Below are positions 56,135-64,000 of a stretch of DNA of 64,000 nt, one piece after another. The stretch is taken from the NCBI RefSeq assembly GCF_023241715.1, contig NZ_JALQCW010000003.1, positions 1 to 64,000 of the forward strand, written 5' to 3'. The notes under the pieces are model-generated. The model was not told the origin of the DNA and made no database searches. It saw only the letters and a list, made by a program, of their open reading frames with translations. Made by a program: the position numbers and the translations under genes. Positions within the stretch are counted from its first letter, which is position 1; each line of letters starts with the position of its first letter. The DNA is from Pseudomonas morbosilactucae (lineage in GTDB: Bacteria > Pseudomonadota > Gammaproteobacteria > Pseudomonadales > Pseudomonadaceae).

Positions 56135-57742
56135 TCAGTGCCGGAAGTGACGCATGCCGGTGAAGACCATAGCAATGCCGGCTTCGTCGGCAGCGGCAAT
56201 CACCTCTGCATCACGCATCGAACCGCCTGGCTGGATCACGGCGGTGATGCCGACCTTGGCGGCATTGTCCAGGCCGTCGCGGAACGGGAAGAATGCGTCG
56301 GAGGCCATGACCGAACCAGCGACCTGCAGACCGGCGTGCTCGGCCTTGATGGCGGCGATGCGGGCGGAGTTCACGCGGCTCATCTGGCCGGCGCCGACAC
56401 CGATGGTCTGGCGGTTCTTGGCGTAGACGATGGCGTTGGATTTAACGTACTTGGCGACTTTCCAGGCGAAGATCAGGTCATTGATCTCTTGCTCGGTCGG
56501 GGCGCGTTTGGTCACGACTTTCAGGTCATCGGCGCTGATCATGCCGATATCACGGCTCTGGACCAGCAGGCCGCCGTTGACGCGCTTGTAGTCCCAGGCC
56601 GCAGCGCGGTCAGCCGACCACTCGCCACAGGCCAGCAGGCGCACGTTGGCTTTGGCGGCGACGATGGCGCGGGCTTCTTCGCTCACCGACGGGGCGATGA
56701 TCACTTCGACGAACTGACGCTCGACGATGGCTTTGGCGGTTTCAGCATCCAGTTCGCGGTTGAAGGCGATGATGCCGCCGAAGGCCGACTCGGTGTCGGT
56801 GGCGTAGGCCAGTTCGTACGCCTGGCGGATACCGCCTTCAGCGTCCGGGCTCACGGCCACGCCGCACGGGTTGGCGTGCTTGACGATGACGCAGGCTGGT
56901 TTGACGAAGCTCTTCACGCATTCCAGCGCGGCGTCGGTGTCGGCCACGTTGTTGAACGACAGCTCTTTGCCTTGCAGCTGGGTCGCAGTGGCGATGCCCA
57001 CTTCGGCCGGCTTTGCTTCTACGTAGAACGCCGCGCTCTGGTGCGGGTTCTCGCCGTAGCGCATTTCCTGGGCCTTGATGAACTGGCTGTTGAAGGTGCG
57101 CGGGAATTCGCTGCGACCTTCTGTGCTGAGGGTTTCAGCGGCCTGGTTCACGGTGCCCATGTAGTTGGCGATCATGCCGTCGTAGGCGGCGGTGTGTTCG
57201 AACGCCTTGAGCATCAGGTCGAAACGCTGGGCGTAGGTCAGGCCGCCGGCCTTGAGGCCTTCCAAGACGCTGGCGTAGTCGCTGGCGTTCACCACGATGG
57301 CCACGTCTTTGTGGTTCTTGGCTGCCGAGCGAACCATGGTGGGGCCGCCGATATCGATGTTCTCGATGGCGGTCGGCAGGTCGCAGCCTGGCTTGTTGAT
57401 GGTGGCTTCGAACGGGTACAGGTTGACCGCTACCAGATCGATCGGCTTGATGCCGTGCTCGTTCATGATGGCGTCGTCGATGCCGCGACGGCCGAGGATG
57501 CCGCCGTGGATTTTCGGGTGCAGGGTCTTCACCCGGCCGTCCATCATTTCCGCAAAACCGGTGTAATCCGCGACTTCCACTGCGGCCACGCCGTTGTCCT
57601 GCAGCAGCTTGAAGGTCCCGCCGGTGGAGAGGATCTCCACGCCCAGGGCTTCCAGCTCCTTGGCGAATTCGAGGATCCCGGTCTTGTCGGACACACTGAT
57701 CAAGGCGCGGCGGATCGGCAGGCGGGTAGTCTGGTCGGTCAT
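56135..57742 (-). CDS. purH: Bifunctional AICAR transformylase/IMP cyclohydrolase PurH
   Basis: A 535-residue enzyme catalysing the last two steps to IMP. The N-terminal cyclohydrolase/MGS-like domain opens [20 protein letters not shown]. The transformylase domain carries LRYGENPHQ as [14 protein letters not shown] (about 268) and ends [30 protein letters not shown] and FTGMRHFRH. The ATG at 57740-57742 is the family start. Upstream lies the fis terminator, so purHD has its own promoter. Confidence 0.97.
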   Translation of the reverse strand: MTDQTTRLPIRRALISVSDKTGILEFAKELEALGVEILSTGGTFKLLQDNGVAAVEVADYTGFAEMMDGRVKTLHPKIHGGILGRRGIDDAIMNEHGIKPIDLVAVNLYPFEATINKPGCDLPTAIENIDIGGPTMVRSAAKNHKDVAIVVNASDYASVLEGLKAGGLTYAQRFDLMLKAFEHTAAYDGMIANYMGTVNQAAETLSTEGRSEFPRTFNSQFIKAQEMRYGENPHQSAAFYVEAKPAEVGIATATQLQGKELSFNNVADTDAALECVKSFVKPACVIVKHANPCGVAVSPDAEGGIRQAYELAYATDTESAFGGIIAFNRELDAETAKAIVERQFVEVIIAPSVSEEARAIVAAKANVRLLACGEWSADRAAAWDYKRVNGGLLVQSRDIGMISADDLKVVTKRAPTEQEINDLIFAWKVAKYVKSNAIVYAKNRQTIGVGAGQMSRVNSARIAAIKAEHAGLQVAGSVMASDAFFPFRDGLDNAAKVGITAVIQPGGSMRDAEVIAAADEAGIAMVFTGMRHFRH

Positions 57743-57773
57743 CTCAATTTCCATCAAAAGCAAAGGAGTCAGC

Positions 57774-57807
57774 AAAAAAGGCGACCGTTTTTTACGCGGG
57801 CGCCTTT
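57774..57807 (-). terminator. Rho-independent terminator of dusB-fis
   Basis: On the minus strand AAAGGCG-x-CCG pairs with CGG-x-CGCCTTT (11 bp, one mismatch, 9-nt loop) and the stem runs into a T-run. It lies 18 nt past the fis stop at 57825. Confidence 0.85.
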
Positions 57808-57824
57808 CTGGTTTGATTGAATGC

Positions 57825-58145
57825 TTACAACAAATCGTACTGCTTGAGTTTCTTGCGCAGGGTGCCGCGGTTCAGGCCCAACAGCTCGCTGGCTTTGGTC
57901 TGATTGCCCTTGACGTAGTTCATCACGCTTTCGAGCAAGGGAGCCTCGACTTCGGAGAGCACCAGGTTGTACACGTCCGTGACGGCCGCGCCCTCAAGGT
58001 GGGCGAAATAATTGTGCAGCGCCTTCTCGACACTCCCGCGAAGGGTCTGACCTTCTTCGCTCGGCGTATTGAGGTGCTGTTTCAAATTCACGTTGTCGCT
58101 CACGGGTGCTGTTCCACTCACTAAAGTCTCGGTCATCATCGTCAT
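57825..58145 (-). CDS. fis: DNA-binding protein Fis
   Basis: A 106-residue nucleoid-associated regulator. The C-terminal HTH ([35 protein letters not shown], cited here by its position at about residues 72-106) is nearly invariant in the family. It bends DNA and regulates rRNA and many growth-phase genes. It overlaps dusB by four bases (ATGA), the usual dusB-fis operon. Confidence 0.97.
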   Translation of the reverse strand: MTMMTETLVSGTAPVSDNVNLKQHLNTPSEEGQTLRGSVEKALHNYFAHLEGAAVTDVYNLVLSEVEAPLLESVMNYVKGNQTKASELLGLNRGTLRKKLKQYDLL

Positions 58146-59155
58146 GCGGCCACCCCCTCTCCGTCCCCTGTCACCAGGCTCTTGTAACGCTCGGCAAAGA
58201 ACTCACGAACGTTGGCGCATTGTGCTTCCGTATCTTCCAAACGATTGAAGTGGGCGCGAAACTCCCTGGCGCCCGGCAGGGTTGCGAGATACCAGCCCAC
58301 ATGCTTGCGCGCAATGCGTACGCCCATGACATCCCCATAGAAGGCATGCAGCGCGGCCAGGTGCTCTAGCAGAATACGTTCCACCTCGATCAGTTCCGGT
58401 GCCGGGAGGGTTTCACCGGTCCGCAGAAAGTGCTCGATCTCACGAAAAATCCATGGCCGCCCTTGAGCGGCCCGGCCGATCAACAGCCCGTCGGCGCCGG
58501 TGGCGTGCAGCACGCGCCGGGCCTTCTCAGGGGAGTCGATATCGCCATTGGCGAACACCGGGATCGACACCGCCTGCTTGATCGCGGCAATGGTGTCGTA
58601 CTCGGCTTCTCCGGTGTACAGGTCGGCGCGGGTCCGACCGTGGACCGCCAATGCCGTGATGCCTGCCTGTTCGGCGATCTTCGCCACCGTCAGGCCATTC
58701 TTGTTCGCCCGGTCCCAGCCGGTGCGGATTTTCAGGGTAACCGGGACATCAACCGCTGCCACGACGGCATGCAGGATCTCCCTCACCAGGTCTTCGTCTT
58801 TCAGCAACGCGGAACCGGCGGCCTTGTTGCAGACCTTCTTTGCCGGACAACCCATGTTGATATCAATAATCTGTGCACCCAACTCGACGTTGGCGCGGGC
58901 GGCCTCCGCCAGCATCTGTGCATCGCCACCGGCAATCTGCACCGAGCGCGGCTCGGGATCGCCTTCGTGGATCATTCGCAGCCGCGACTTGCGGCTGTTC
59001 CACAAGCTCATGTCGCTGGTGACCATTTCCGAAACTACAAGGCCGGCGCCCAATCGCTTGCACAGCTGACGAAAGGGCTGGTCTGTAACCCCCGCCATCG
59101 GGGCGAGAATCAAGCCGTTGGGCAATGTATATGGGCCGATGCGTACCGCCGACAT
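58142..59155 (-). CDS. dusB: tRNA-dihydrouridine synthase DusB
   Basis: A 337-residue FMN enzyme reducing specific uridines in tRNA. The TIM barrel starts [15 protein letters not shown]; the catalytic cysteine is in [20 protein letters not shown] (about residue 100), and [10 protein letters not shown] and [15 protein letters not shown] follow. First gene of the dusB-fis operon. The 196-nt gap upstream is relatively AT-rich and should hold the growth-regulated fis promoter. Confidence 0.96.
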   Translation of the reverse strand: MSAVRIGPYTLPNGLILAPMAGVTDQPFRQLCKRLGAGLVVSEMVTSDMSLWNSRKSRLRMIHEGDPEPRSVQIAGGDAQMLAEAARANVELGAQIIDINMGCPAKKVCNKAAGSALLKDEDLVREILHAVVAAVDVPVTLKIRTGWDRANKNGLTVAKIAEQAGITALAVHGRTRADLYTGEAEYDTIAAIKQAVSIPVFANGDIDSPEKARRVLHATGADGLLIGRAAQGRPWIFREIEHFLRTGETLPAPELIEVERILLEHLAALHAFYGDVMGVRIARKHVGWYLATLPGAREFRAHFNRLEDTEAQCANVREFFAERYKSLVTGDGEGVAA

Positions 59156-59351
59156 AGGACTTCCCTGTTGTGGGGCCGGATCATGAGAGTTCGAAAAAGG
59201 GTTGGCATGATACCCGCTCTCGATGACCGGATAAAGGCTGAATTGGATAAAATCTGAACAGTTATTCCGTTATCGCCAAGGGTTCTGTCTGGCGCCTGGA
59301 TTCAGAAAACTGACGTCAATCCGCATTCGGCCTTCAGCCTGCGCAATCGGC

Positions 59352-60629
59352 TCACTCGGGTGAGTGGAAGCTCAGACTGTAGTTCACCGCCTTCGGTCCT
59401 GGATCAAGAATATCCAGGGCAATGTGGATCGGCGTCTGCGGGGGCATGTCCGTCTGCCCCTGAAGGTCGCCACCCAGGTACTCGCCGGGCTTGAAGCTGC
59501 GGCTGGCGAGCAGGTGGCCATTGAGGTCGGCGAAGCGCAGTTCCAGCAGCGGGAAGGGCTGGGTGAACTGCGCACGGTTGTAGATGATGGCGTCCACCAC
59601 CAAGGCTCCGTTGAACTCCGGATGGCTGCGCACCACCAGGTTGCTGCTCTTGATTCGGGCGATATCCACCCGCGACGGCACTTTGCAGCCCAGTTCCGGG
59701 CACAACTGCTGGAACCACGGCCGGTACTGGTCCTGGCGCGCCAGTTCGTCGAAGTGATAGGCGATGTACTGGCCTGCCAGGCCGGAGGCGGCCAGCAGGA
59801 TCAGCAGGCACCAGAGCAGGCGTCGGCCCCAGGGCGAGCGCCGCCGCTGCCAGTCCAGGTGAATGGGGTCATCTTCCAGGTCTTGCAGCACATCGTCCTG
59901 GACTTCCGGTTCGCTGCGGGCGCGACGGGTTTTCGGATGGCTGGCCGGCACGACCTCGGTGTCGCTGCTGAGGGGAGCGTGGTGCTCCAGGGGCTCCAAC
60001 TCGGCGTCCAGTTGCAACTTGGGTGTCCTGGGCTCGTCGTCCAGGTCGTCGAGGTTGAAGGACAGCGAAGGCTCGGTGCGGCCTGGCTTTATGGGCTCGA
60101 CCGCCGGTGACGGGGCTTTGCTTTCAACCGGCAGCGGCACTTCGGCCAGCTCGTCGTGTTCGGCACTGGTGGCGCTCAGGCGGCTGTCGGGCCAGTGTTC
60201 TTCGTCGGCATCCGGCGAGTCGCGGCGGGCGCTGAGGGATTCGCCCTTGCCCGGCTCCTGGCCAAAGTTCTTGGCCGGCTGGATCTCTCGCTGTTCCAGC
60301 TTGGCCAGCTCCTCGTCGAGGTCGAGGTGGTCCAGGTCCAGTTCAGAGGCCGACCATTGCTTCTGGCTGATGGCCCGCTGCGGTACAGGCGCGGCGACGG
60401 CTGGCGGCGCAACGGGCACAACAGGCGCAGGCGCGGGTGTGGCTGCCGGTGCGGGGCTGTTGACGACGGCTTCCTTGCCAGCGCGTTGCTCGAGCAACTG
60501 CCGTGCGGCGTTGAACACCTGCAGGCATGAGCCGCAGCGAACCACCCCACGGGCCACGCTCAATTGAGCATGGCTGACGCGGAAGCTGGTTTGGCAATGC
60601 GGGCACTGGGTGACGAAGCTGTCGGTCAT
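59352..60629 (-). CDS. Zinc-ribbon and DUF3426 domain membrane protein
   Basis: A 425-residue protein. The N-terminal zinc ribbon has two C-x-x-C pairs (CPHCQTSFRV; VRCGSCLQVF). Then come a long low-complexity Pro/Ala and acidic region (about 45-270), one membrane helix (LLWCLLILLAASGLAGQYIA) and a C-terminal DUF3426 domain outside. Function is unknown; the gene is regularly found between prmA and dusB in pseudomonads. The ATG is at 60627-60629. Confidence 0.88.
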   Translation of the reverse strand: MTDSFVTQCPHCQTSFRVSHAQLSVARGVVRCGSCLQVFNAARQLLEQRAGKEAVVNSPAPAATPAPAPVVPVAPPAVAAPVPQRAISQKQWSASELDLDHLDLDEELAKLEQREIQPAKNFGQEPGKGESLSARRDSPDADEEHWPDSRLSATSAEHDELAEVPLPVESKAPSPAVEPIKPGRTEPSLSFNLDDLDDEPRTPKLQLDAELEPLEHHAPLSSDTEVVPASHPKTRRARSEPEVQDDVLQDLEDDPIHLDWQRRRSPWGRRLLWCLLILLAASGLAGQYIAYHFDELARQDQYRPWFQQLCPELGCKVPSRVDIARIKSSNLVVRSHPEFNGALVVDAIIYNRAQFTQPFPLLELRFADLNGHLLASRSFKPGEYLGGDLQGQTDMPPQTPIHIALDILDPGPKAVNYSLSFHSPE

Positions 60630-60659
60630 GCGGCCATCCGGGTTAGGCAAGCGGCCATT

Positions 60660-61538
60660 CTAGCGCCGACGACCGGTGATGCGCACCCAGCCATCACGAT
60701 TGGCGATTGGGTCCAGGTCGAAGTCCTGGGCGTAGGCGGCCGCCACTTCTTCGCCTTGCTCGGCGAGGATTCCGGACAGCGCCAGGCGGCCACCGGGCTT
60801 GACCAGGCTCGACAGTTGCGGCGCCAGGGAAACCAGGGGGCCGGCGAGGATGTTGGCCACCAGCACATCGGCCTGCACCTGGGGCAAATGCTCTGGCAGG
60901 TAGAGCGGGAACAGCGCTTCGGCGATGTGGTTGCGCCCGGCGTTGTCCCGGGACGCTTCCAGGGCCTGGACGTCGATGTCAGTGCCCACGGCGTGCTTGG
61001 CCCCCAGCAGCAAGGCCGCGATGGCCAGGATCCCCGAGCCGCAGCCGAAGTCCAGGACGTTGCAGTCTTTCAGGTCCTGGCCGTCGAGCCATTCCAGGCA
61101 CAGGGCGGTGGTCGGGTGGGTGCCGGTGCCGAAGGCCAGGCCCGGGTCCAGCAGCAGGTTGACGGCGTCCGGTTGCGGCGCGGCGTGCCAGCTCGGCACG
61201 ATCCACAGGCGCTGGCCGAACTGCATCGGCTCGAAACCGTCCATCCAGCTGCGTTCCCAGTCCTGGTCTTCGATGACTTCGCTGTGGTGCTCGGGCAGCG
61301 GGCTGCCGGTCAGCAGTTCCAGGTGGGCGAGGACGCTGGCGGCTTCGGTGCCGCCCTCGAACAGGGCCAGCAGATGGGTGTGGGACCAGAGCGGTGTGGT
61401 GTTGAGTTCGGGTTCGAAGATCGGCTGGTCTTCGGCGTCCATGAAGGTCACCGATACGGCGCCGACTTCGAGGAACGCGTCTTCATAGGTTTCGGCTTGT
61501 TCTGGGCTGATGGCGAGACGGACTTGCAGCCAAGGCAT
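60660..61538 (-). CDS. prmA: Ribosomal protein L11 methyltransferase PrmA
   Basis: A 292-residue SAM-dependent enzyme that trimethylates ribosomal protein L11. The L11-binding N-terminal domain opens [20 protein letters not shown]; the methyltransferase motif is [20 protein letters not shown] (about 160-180) and [16 protein letters not shown] is the NxxP-like motif. The ATG at 61536-61538 is preferred over a GTG three codons upstream. Confidence 0.95.
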   Translation of the reverse strand: MPWLQVRLAISPEQAETYEDAFLEVGAVSVTFMDAEDQPIFEPELNTTPLWSHTHLLALFEGGTEAASVLAHLELLTGSPLPEHHSEVIEDQDWERSWMDGFEPMQFGQRLWIVPSWHAAPQPDAVNLLLDPGLAFGTGTHPTTALCLEWLDGQDLKDCNVLDFGCGSGILAIAALLLGAKHAVGTDIDVQALEASRDNAGRNHIAEALFPLYLPEHLPQVQADVLVANILAGPLVSLAPQLSSLVKPGGRLALSGILAEQGEEVAAAYAQDFDLDPIANRDGWVRITGRRR

Positions 61539-61664
61539 GGCGGGCACCTTTGAAAATATGTGAAGTGCAGCCTAGCGGGCCGCGAGAAGCGCGCAAGTTT
61601 ACGCGAGCCCGGCGCAGAAGACGAGGCAGGCACCCGGTAGCAGCGCGCTCGTTTCTGCAGATAC

Positions 61665-61692
61665 GACAAGGCCGCTCGAAAGCGGCCTTGTC
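61665..61692 (-). terminator. Terminator hairpin after accC
   Basis: A perfect 12-bp stem (GACAAGGCCGCT and AGCGGCCTTGTC) closed, on the minus strand, by the stable tetraloop TTCG. It lies 19 nt after the accC stop at 61711. There is no T-run, but the stem is very stable. Confidence 0.75.
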
Positions 61693-61710
61693 GGTGTGGC
61701 GTGTGGCTGA

Positions 61711-63066
61711 TCAGTGTTGATCGGCCAGCTTGTGCTCCAGGTAGTGAATGTTCACTCCCCCTTTGCAGAAGCCTTCGTCACGAACCAGATCACGGTGCAG
61801 CGGGATGTTGGTCTTGATCCCGTCGACCACGATTTCGTCCAGGGCATTGCGCATGCGTGCCATGGCTTCTTCGCGGGTCGCGCCGTAGGTGATCAGCTTG
61901 CCGATCAGCGAGTCATAGTTCGGTGGAACGGCATAACCGCTGTACAGGTGCGAATCGACGCGAACGCCGTTGCCGCCTGGCGCGTGGAAATGCTTGACCG
62001 TACCCGGGCTCGGCATGAAGGTTTTCGGGTCTTCAGCGTTGATCCGGCATTCCAGCGAGTGACCGCGGATAACCACGTCATCCTGTGTGAACGACAGTGG
62101 GTTGCCAGCGGCGATGCTGAGCATCTCCTTGACGATGTCGATCCCGGTGACCATTTCCGAAACCGGGTGCTCTACCTGCACGCGAGTGTTCATCTCGATG
62201 AAGTAGAAGCGGCCGTTCTCGTACAGGAACTCGAAGGTGCCGGCGCCACGGTAGCCGATGTCGATGCACGCCTTGACGCAGCGAGCGAAGACTTCCTGGC
62301 GAGCCTTCTCGTCGATGCCCGGTGCCGGCGCTTCTTCGAGAACTTTCTGGTGGCGGCGTTGCAGCGAGCAATCGCGGTCACCCAGGTGGATGGCGTGGCC
62401 CTGGCCGTCGGAAAGCACCTGGACTTCCACGTGACGTGGGTTGGTCAGGAATTTTTCCAGGTAGACCATCGGGTTGCCGAACGCTGCACCGGCTTCGGTG
62501 CGGGTCAGCTTGGCGAAGGAGATCAGGTCTTCTTCTTTATGCACTACGCGCATGCCGCGACCACCACCGCCGCCAGCGGCTTTGATGATCACCGGGTAGC
62601 CGACTTCACGGCCGATGCGCAGCGCCGTTTCTTCGTCTTCCGGCAGTGGGCCGTCGGAGCCTGGAACGGTTGGCACGCCTGCTTCGATCATCGCGTGTTT
62701 GGCCGACACCTTGTCGCCCATCAGGCGGATGGTCTCGGCTTTCGGGCCGATGAACGCGAAACCGGAGTTCTCGACCTGCTCGGCAAAATCGGCGTTTTCC
62801 GCGAGGAAACCGTAGCCTGGGTGAATGGCGGTAGCGCCAGTCACTTCAGCTGCCGCGATGATGGCCGGGATGTGCAGGTAGGAATGAGCGGCGGACGCCG
62901 GGCCGATGCAGACGGATTCGTCTGCCAGACCCAGGTGCATCAGCTCTTTGTCAGCCTTGGAGTAAACGGCGACGGTCTTGATGCCCATCTCTTTGCAGGC
63001 ACGCAGAATCCGCAGAGCGATCTCACCGCGGTTGGCGATAAGAACTTTTTCCAACTTCGCAGTCAT
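61711..63066 (-). CDS. accC: Acetyl-CoA carboxylase biotin carboxylase subunit AccC
   Basis: A 451-residue ATP-grasp enzyme that carboxylates the biotin of AccB, the first step of fatty-acid synthesis. N-terminal [18 protein letters not shown]; glycine-rich ATP loop [12 protein letters not shown] (about 160); [18 protein letters not shown] (about 290) with the catalytic Arg. The ATG at 63064-63066 gives the family start [15 protein letters not shown]. Spaced 17 nt from accB. Confidence 0.97.
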   Translation of the reverse strand: MTAKLEKVLIANRGEIALRILRACKEMGIKTVAVYSKADKELMHLGLADESVCIGPASAAHSYLHIPAIIAAAEVTGATAIHPGYGFLAENADFAEQVENSGFAFIGPKAETIRLMGDKVSAKHAMIEAGVPTVPGSDGPLPEDEETALRIGREVGYPVIIKAAGGGGGRGMRVVHKEEDLISFAKLTRTEAGAAFGNPMVYLEKFLTNPRHVEVQVLSDGQGHAIHLGDRDCSLQRRHQKVLEEAPAPGIDEKARQEVFARCVKACIDIGYRGAGTFEFLYENGRFYFIEMNTRVQVEHPVSEMVTGIDIVKEMLSIAAGNPLSFTQDDVVIRGHSLECRINAEDPKTFMPSPGTVKHFHAPGGNGVRVDSHLYSGYAVPPNYDSLIGKLITYGATREEAMARMRNALDEIVVDGIKTNIPLHRDLVRDEGFCKGGVNIHYLEHKLADQH

Positions 63067-63083
63067 CAACGTTTCTCCGCGGT

Positions 63084-63542
63084 TCAAACGATGGTGAACA
63101 GCGGTTGGTCGTACTCAACCGGCTGGCCGTCTTCGACGAGGATGGACTCGATCACGCCGCTGGTTTCAGCTTCGATGTGGTTCATCATCTTCATGGCTTC
63201 AACGATGCACAGCGTGTCGCCTTTCTTCACGGTCTGGCCAACTTCCACGAAGGATGGCGAGGACGGCGAGGATTTGCGATAGAAGGTGCCGACCATCGGC
63301 GAACGGGCAACGGTGCCGTTCAGCGCTGGAGCAGCAGCGGCAGCCGGAGCGGCAGCAGCCACTGGAGCGGCGGCAGGTGCAGCAACCGGAGCCTGCATCG
63401 GAGCCGGTGCGTAGTACTGCTGGGCTGGCGTCTTGCTGTGGCGGCTGATGCGTACGGACTCTTCGCCTTCCTTGATTTCCAGCTCGTCGATGCCGGATTC
63501 TTCCAGCAGTTCGATCAGTTTTTTGACTTTACGGATATCCAT
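63084..63542 (-). CDS. accB: Biotin carboxyl carrier protein AccB
   Basis: A 152-residue carrier. N-terminal helices ([20 protein letters not shown]), a Pro/Ala linker (about 50-76), then the biotinyl domain with the biotin site EAMKMMN (Lys at about residue 117) preceded by the protruding thumb region [16 protein letters not shown]. It forms an operon with accC and probably aroQ. Confidence 0.97.
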   Translation of the reverse strand: MDIRKVKKLIELLEESGIDELEIKEGEESVRISRHSKTPAQQYYAPAPMQAPVAAPAAAPVAAAAPAAAAAPALNGTVARSPMVGTFYRKSSPSSPSFVEVGQTVKKGDTLCIVEAMKMMNHIEAETSGVIESILVEDGQPVEYDQPLFTIV

Positions 63543-63580
63543 GAATCGTCAACTCCCAAGGGTCGGTCAGGGGCGTTTAT

Positions 63581-63618
63581 TGCTTGTCGTTCAAGCGTTT
63601 GCTTGTCGTTCAAGCTGT
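63581..63618. repeat. 19-bp tandem duplication at the end of aroQ
   Basis: TGCTTGTCGTTCAAGC occurs at 63581 and again at 63600 (period 19). Each copy is itself a small dyad (GCTTG/CAAGC). The aroQ stop codon lies within the copy at 63581, so the duplication sets the last residues of AroQ. Confidence 0.75.
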
Positions 63619-64000
63619 TCTAGGGCGGCCTCCAGGGCCAGTCGGTAACCGCTGGCGCCAAGGCCGCAGATCACTCCCACCGCAACGTCGGAGAAGTAGG
63701 AGTGATGGCGGAAAGGTTCGCGTTTGTGCACGTTGGACAGATGCACTTCGATGAATGGGATGCTCACCGCCAGCAGCGCGTCACGTAATGCGACGCTTGT
63801 ATGCGTAAAAGCTGCTGGATTGATCAAAATGAAGTCCACGCCTTCGCCGCGGGCCGCGTGGATCCGTTCGATCAATTCGTACTCGGCGTTGCTTTGCAGA
63901 TAGAGCAAATGGTGCCCCGCATCGCGGGCCCGTTGTTCCAGGTCCTGGTTGATCTGCGCCAGGGTCACCGCCCCGTAGACGCCCGGTTCACGGGTGCCGA
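63591..64000 (-). CDS. aroQ: 3-dehydroquinate dehydratase type II AroQ (5' end outside window)
   Basis: The shikimate-pathway enzyme that dehydrates 3-dehydroquinate. The visible part begins G-T-R-E-P-G-V-Y-G at the right edge and continues through [18 protein letters not shown], the catalytic-histidine region [20 protein letters not shown] and [18 protein letters not shown]. About 16 N-terminal residues, with the catalytic-tyrosine loop partly present, lie beyond the window. The C terminus ends ERQANA because of a 19-bp duplication. Confidence 0.95.
   Translation of the reverse strand, partial: GTREPGVYGAVTLAQINQDLEQRARDAGHHLLYLQSNAEYELIERIHAARGEGVDFILINPAAFTHTSVALRDALLAVSIPFIEVHLSNVHKREPFRHHSYFSDVAVGVICGLGASGYRLALEAALEQLERQANA

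Noticed and set aside
56027..57820. 597-codon open frame opposite purH
   Set aside because: Antisense shadow of a clear purH, with low-complexity composition.

Overview
The window is GC-rich with close-packed operons and no rRNA, tRNA, insertion sequence, prophage or CRISPR that I can see. Gene content and order point to Pseudomonas, most likely the P. fluorescens group. The evidence is a retS-purD-purH-fis-dusB-prmA-accC-accB-aroQ block, a urt/ure urea block, a cobJIHG/cobL-cbiD-cobK block, an OprC copper cluster and many Pseudomonas-type REP palindromes. All identifications come from reading the sequence and remembered family knowledge; no search was run.

Layout. 1-11.2 kb: an edge-truncated secreted tandem-repeat protein, an AsmA-family protein, a foldase-independent type lipase, a DMT exporter divergent from an AraC regulator, PsiF, an AI-2E family permease, a YegD-like Hsp70 divergent from cbpA-cbpM (with a heat-shock-like promoter), and a sensor kinase. 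11.2-21.4 kb (minus strand): urtABCDE urea importer followed by ureD-ureA-mddA-like-GNAT-ureB-ureC, with a good sigma-54 promoter in front of urtA. ureC is frameshifted. 21.5-21.8 kb: a small secreted repeat protein resembling the 7(1) septoil-knot family. 22-27 kb: TonB receptor plus ABC importer under a Zur-like operator. 27.1-32.3 kb: copper cluster (PepSY, OprC, two DUF2946-like proteins, PCuAC). 32.3-33 kb: a RelE/ParE-type toxin-antitoxin pair. 33.1-40.8 kb: cobalamin corrin-ring genes. 40.9-50.2 kb: a type VI secretion (T6SS) auxiliary island: vgrG, DUF4123 adaptor, lipoprotein, class 3 lipase effector, two undescribed exported proteins, an unknown protein, a CPCC protein and a SUKH immunity-like protein. 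50.4-64 kb: marC, a tspR-like gene and retS (both frameshifted), purD, purH, fis, dusB, a DUF3426 protein, prmA, accC, accB and a partial aroQ.

How it fits together. The 51.1-64 kb and 11.3-21.3 kb blocks are adjacent in P. aeruginosa PAO1 as I remember its numbering (PA4846-PA4868). The roughly 29 kb between them (metal uptake, B12, T6SS) therefore looks like material placed there in this lineage. RetS is the classic brake on the Gac/Rsm switch that controls T6SS, so a broken retS a few kilobases from a vgrG-lipase island is the most consequential observation if it is real. However, the three frameshifts (ureC, tspR-like, retS) are all net base losses in G/C runs, which is also the signature of sequencing error.

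Other leads: a REP palindrome translated in frame inside cobJ, a Zur-type operator suggesting that the cob-linked TonB/ABC system is for zinc, and several unexplained inverted repeats upstream of operons.
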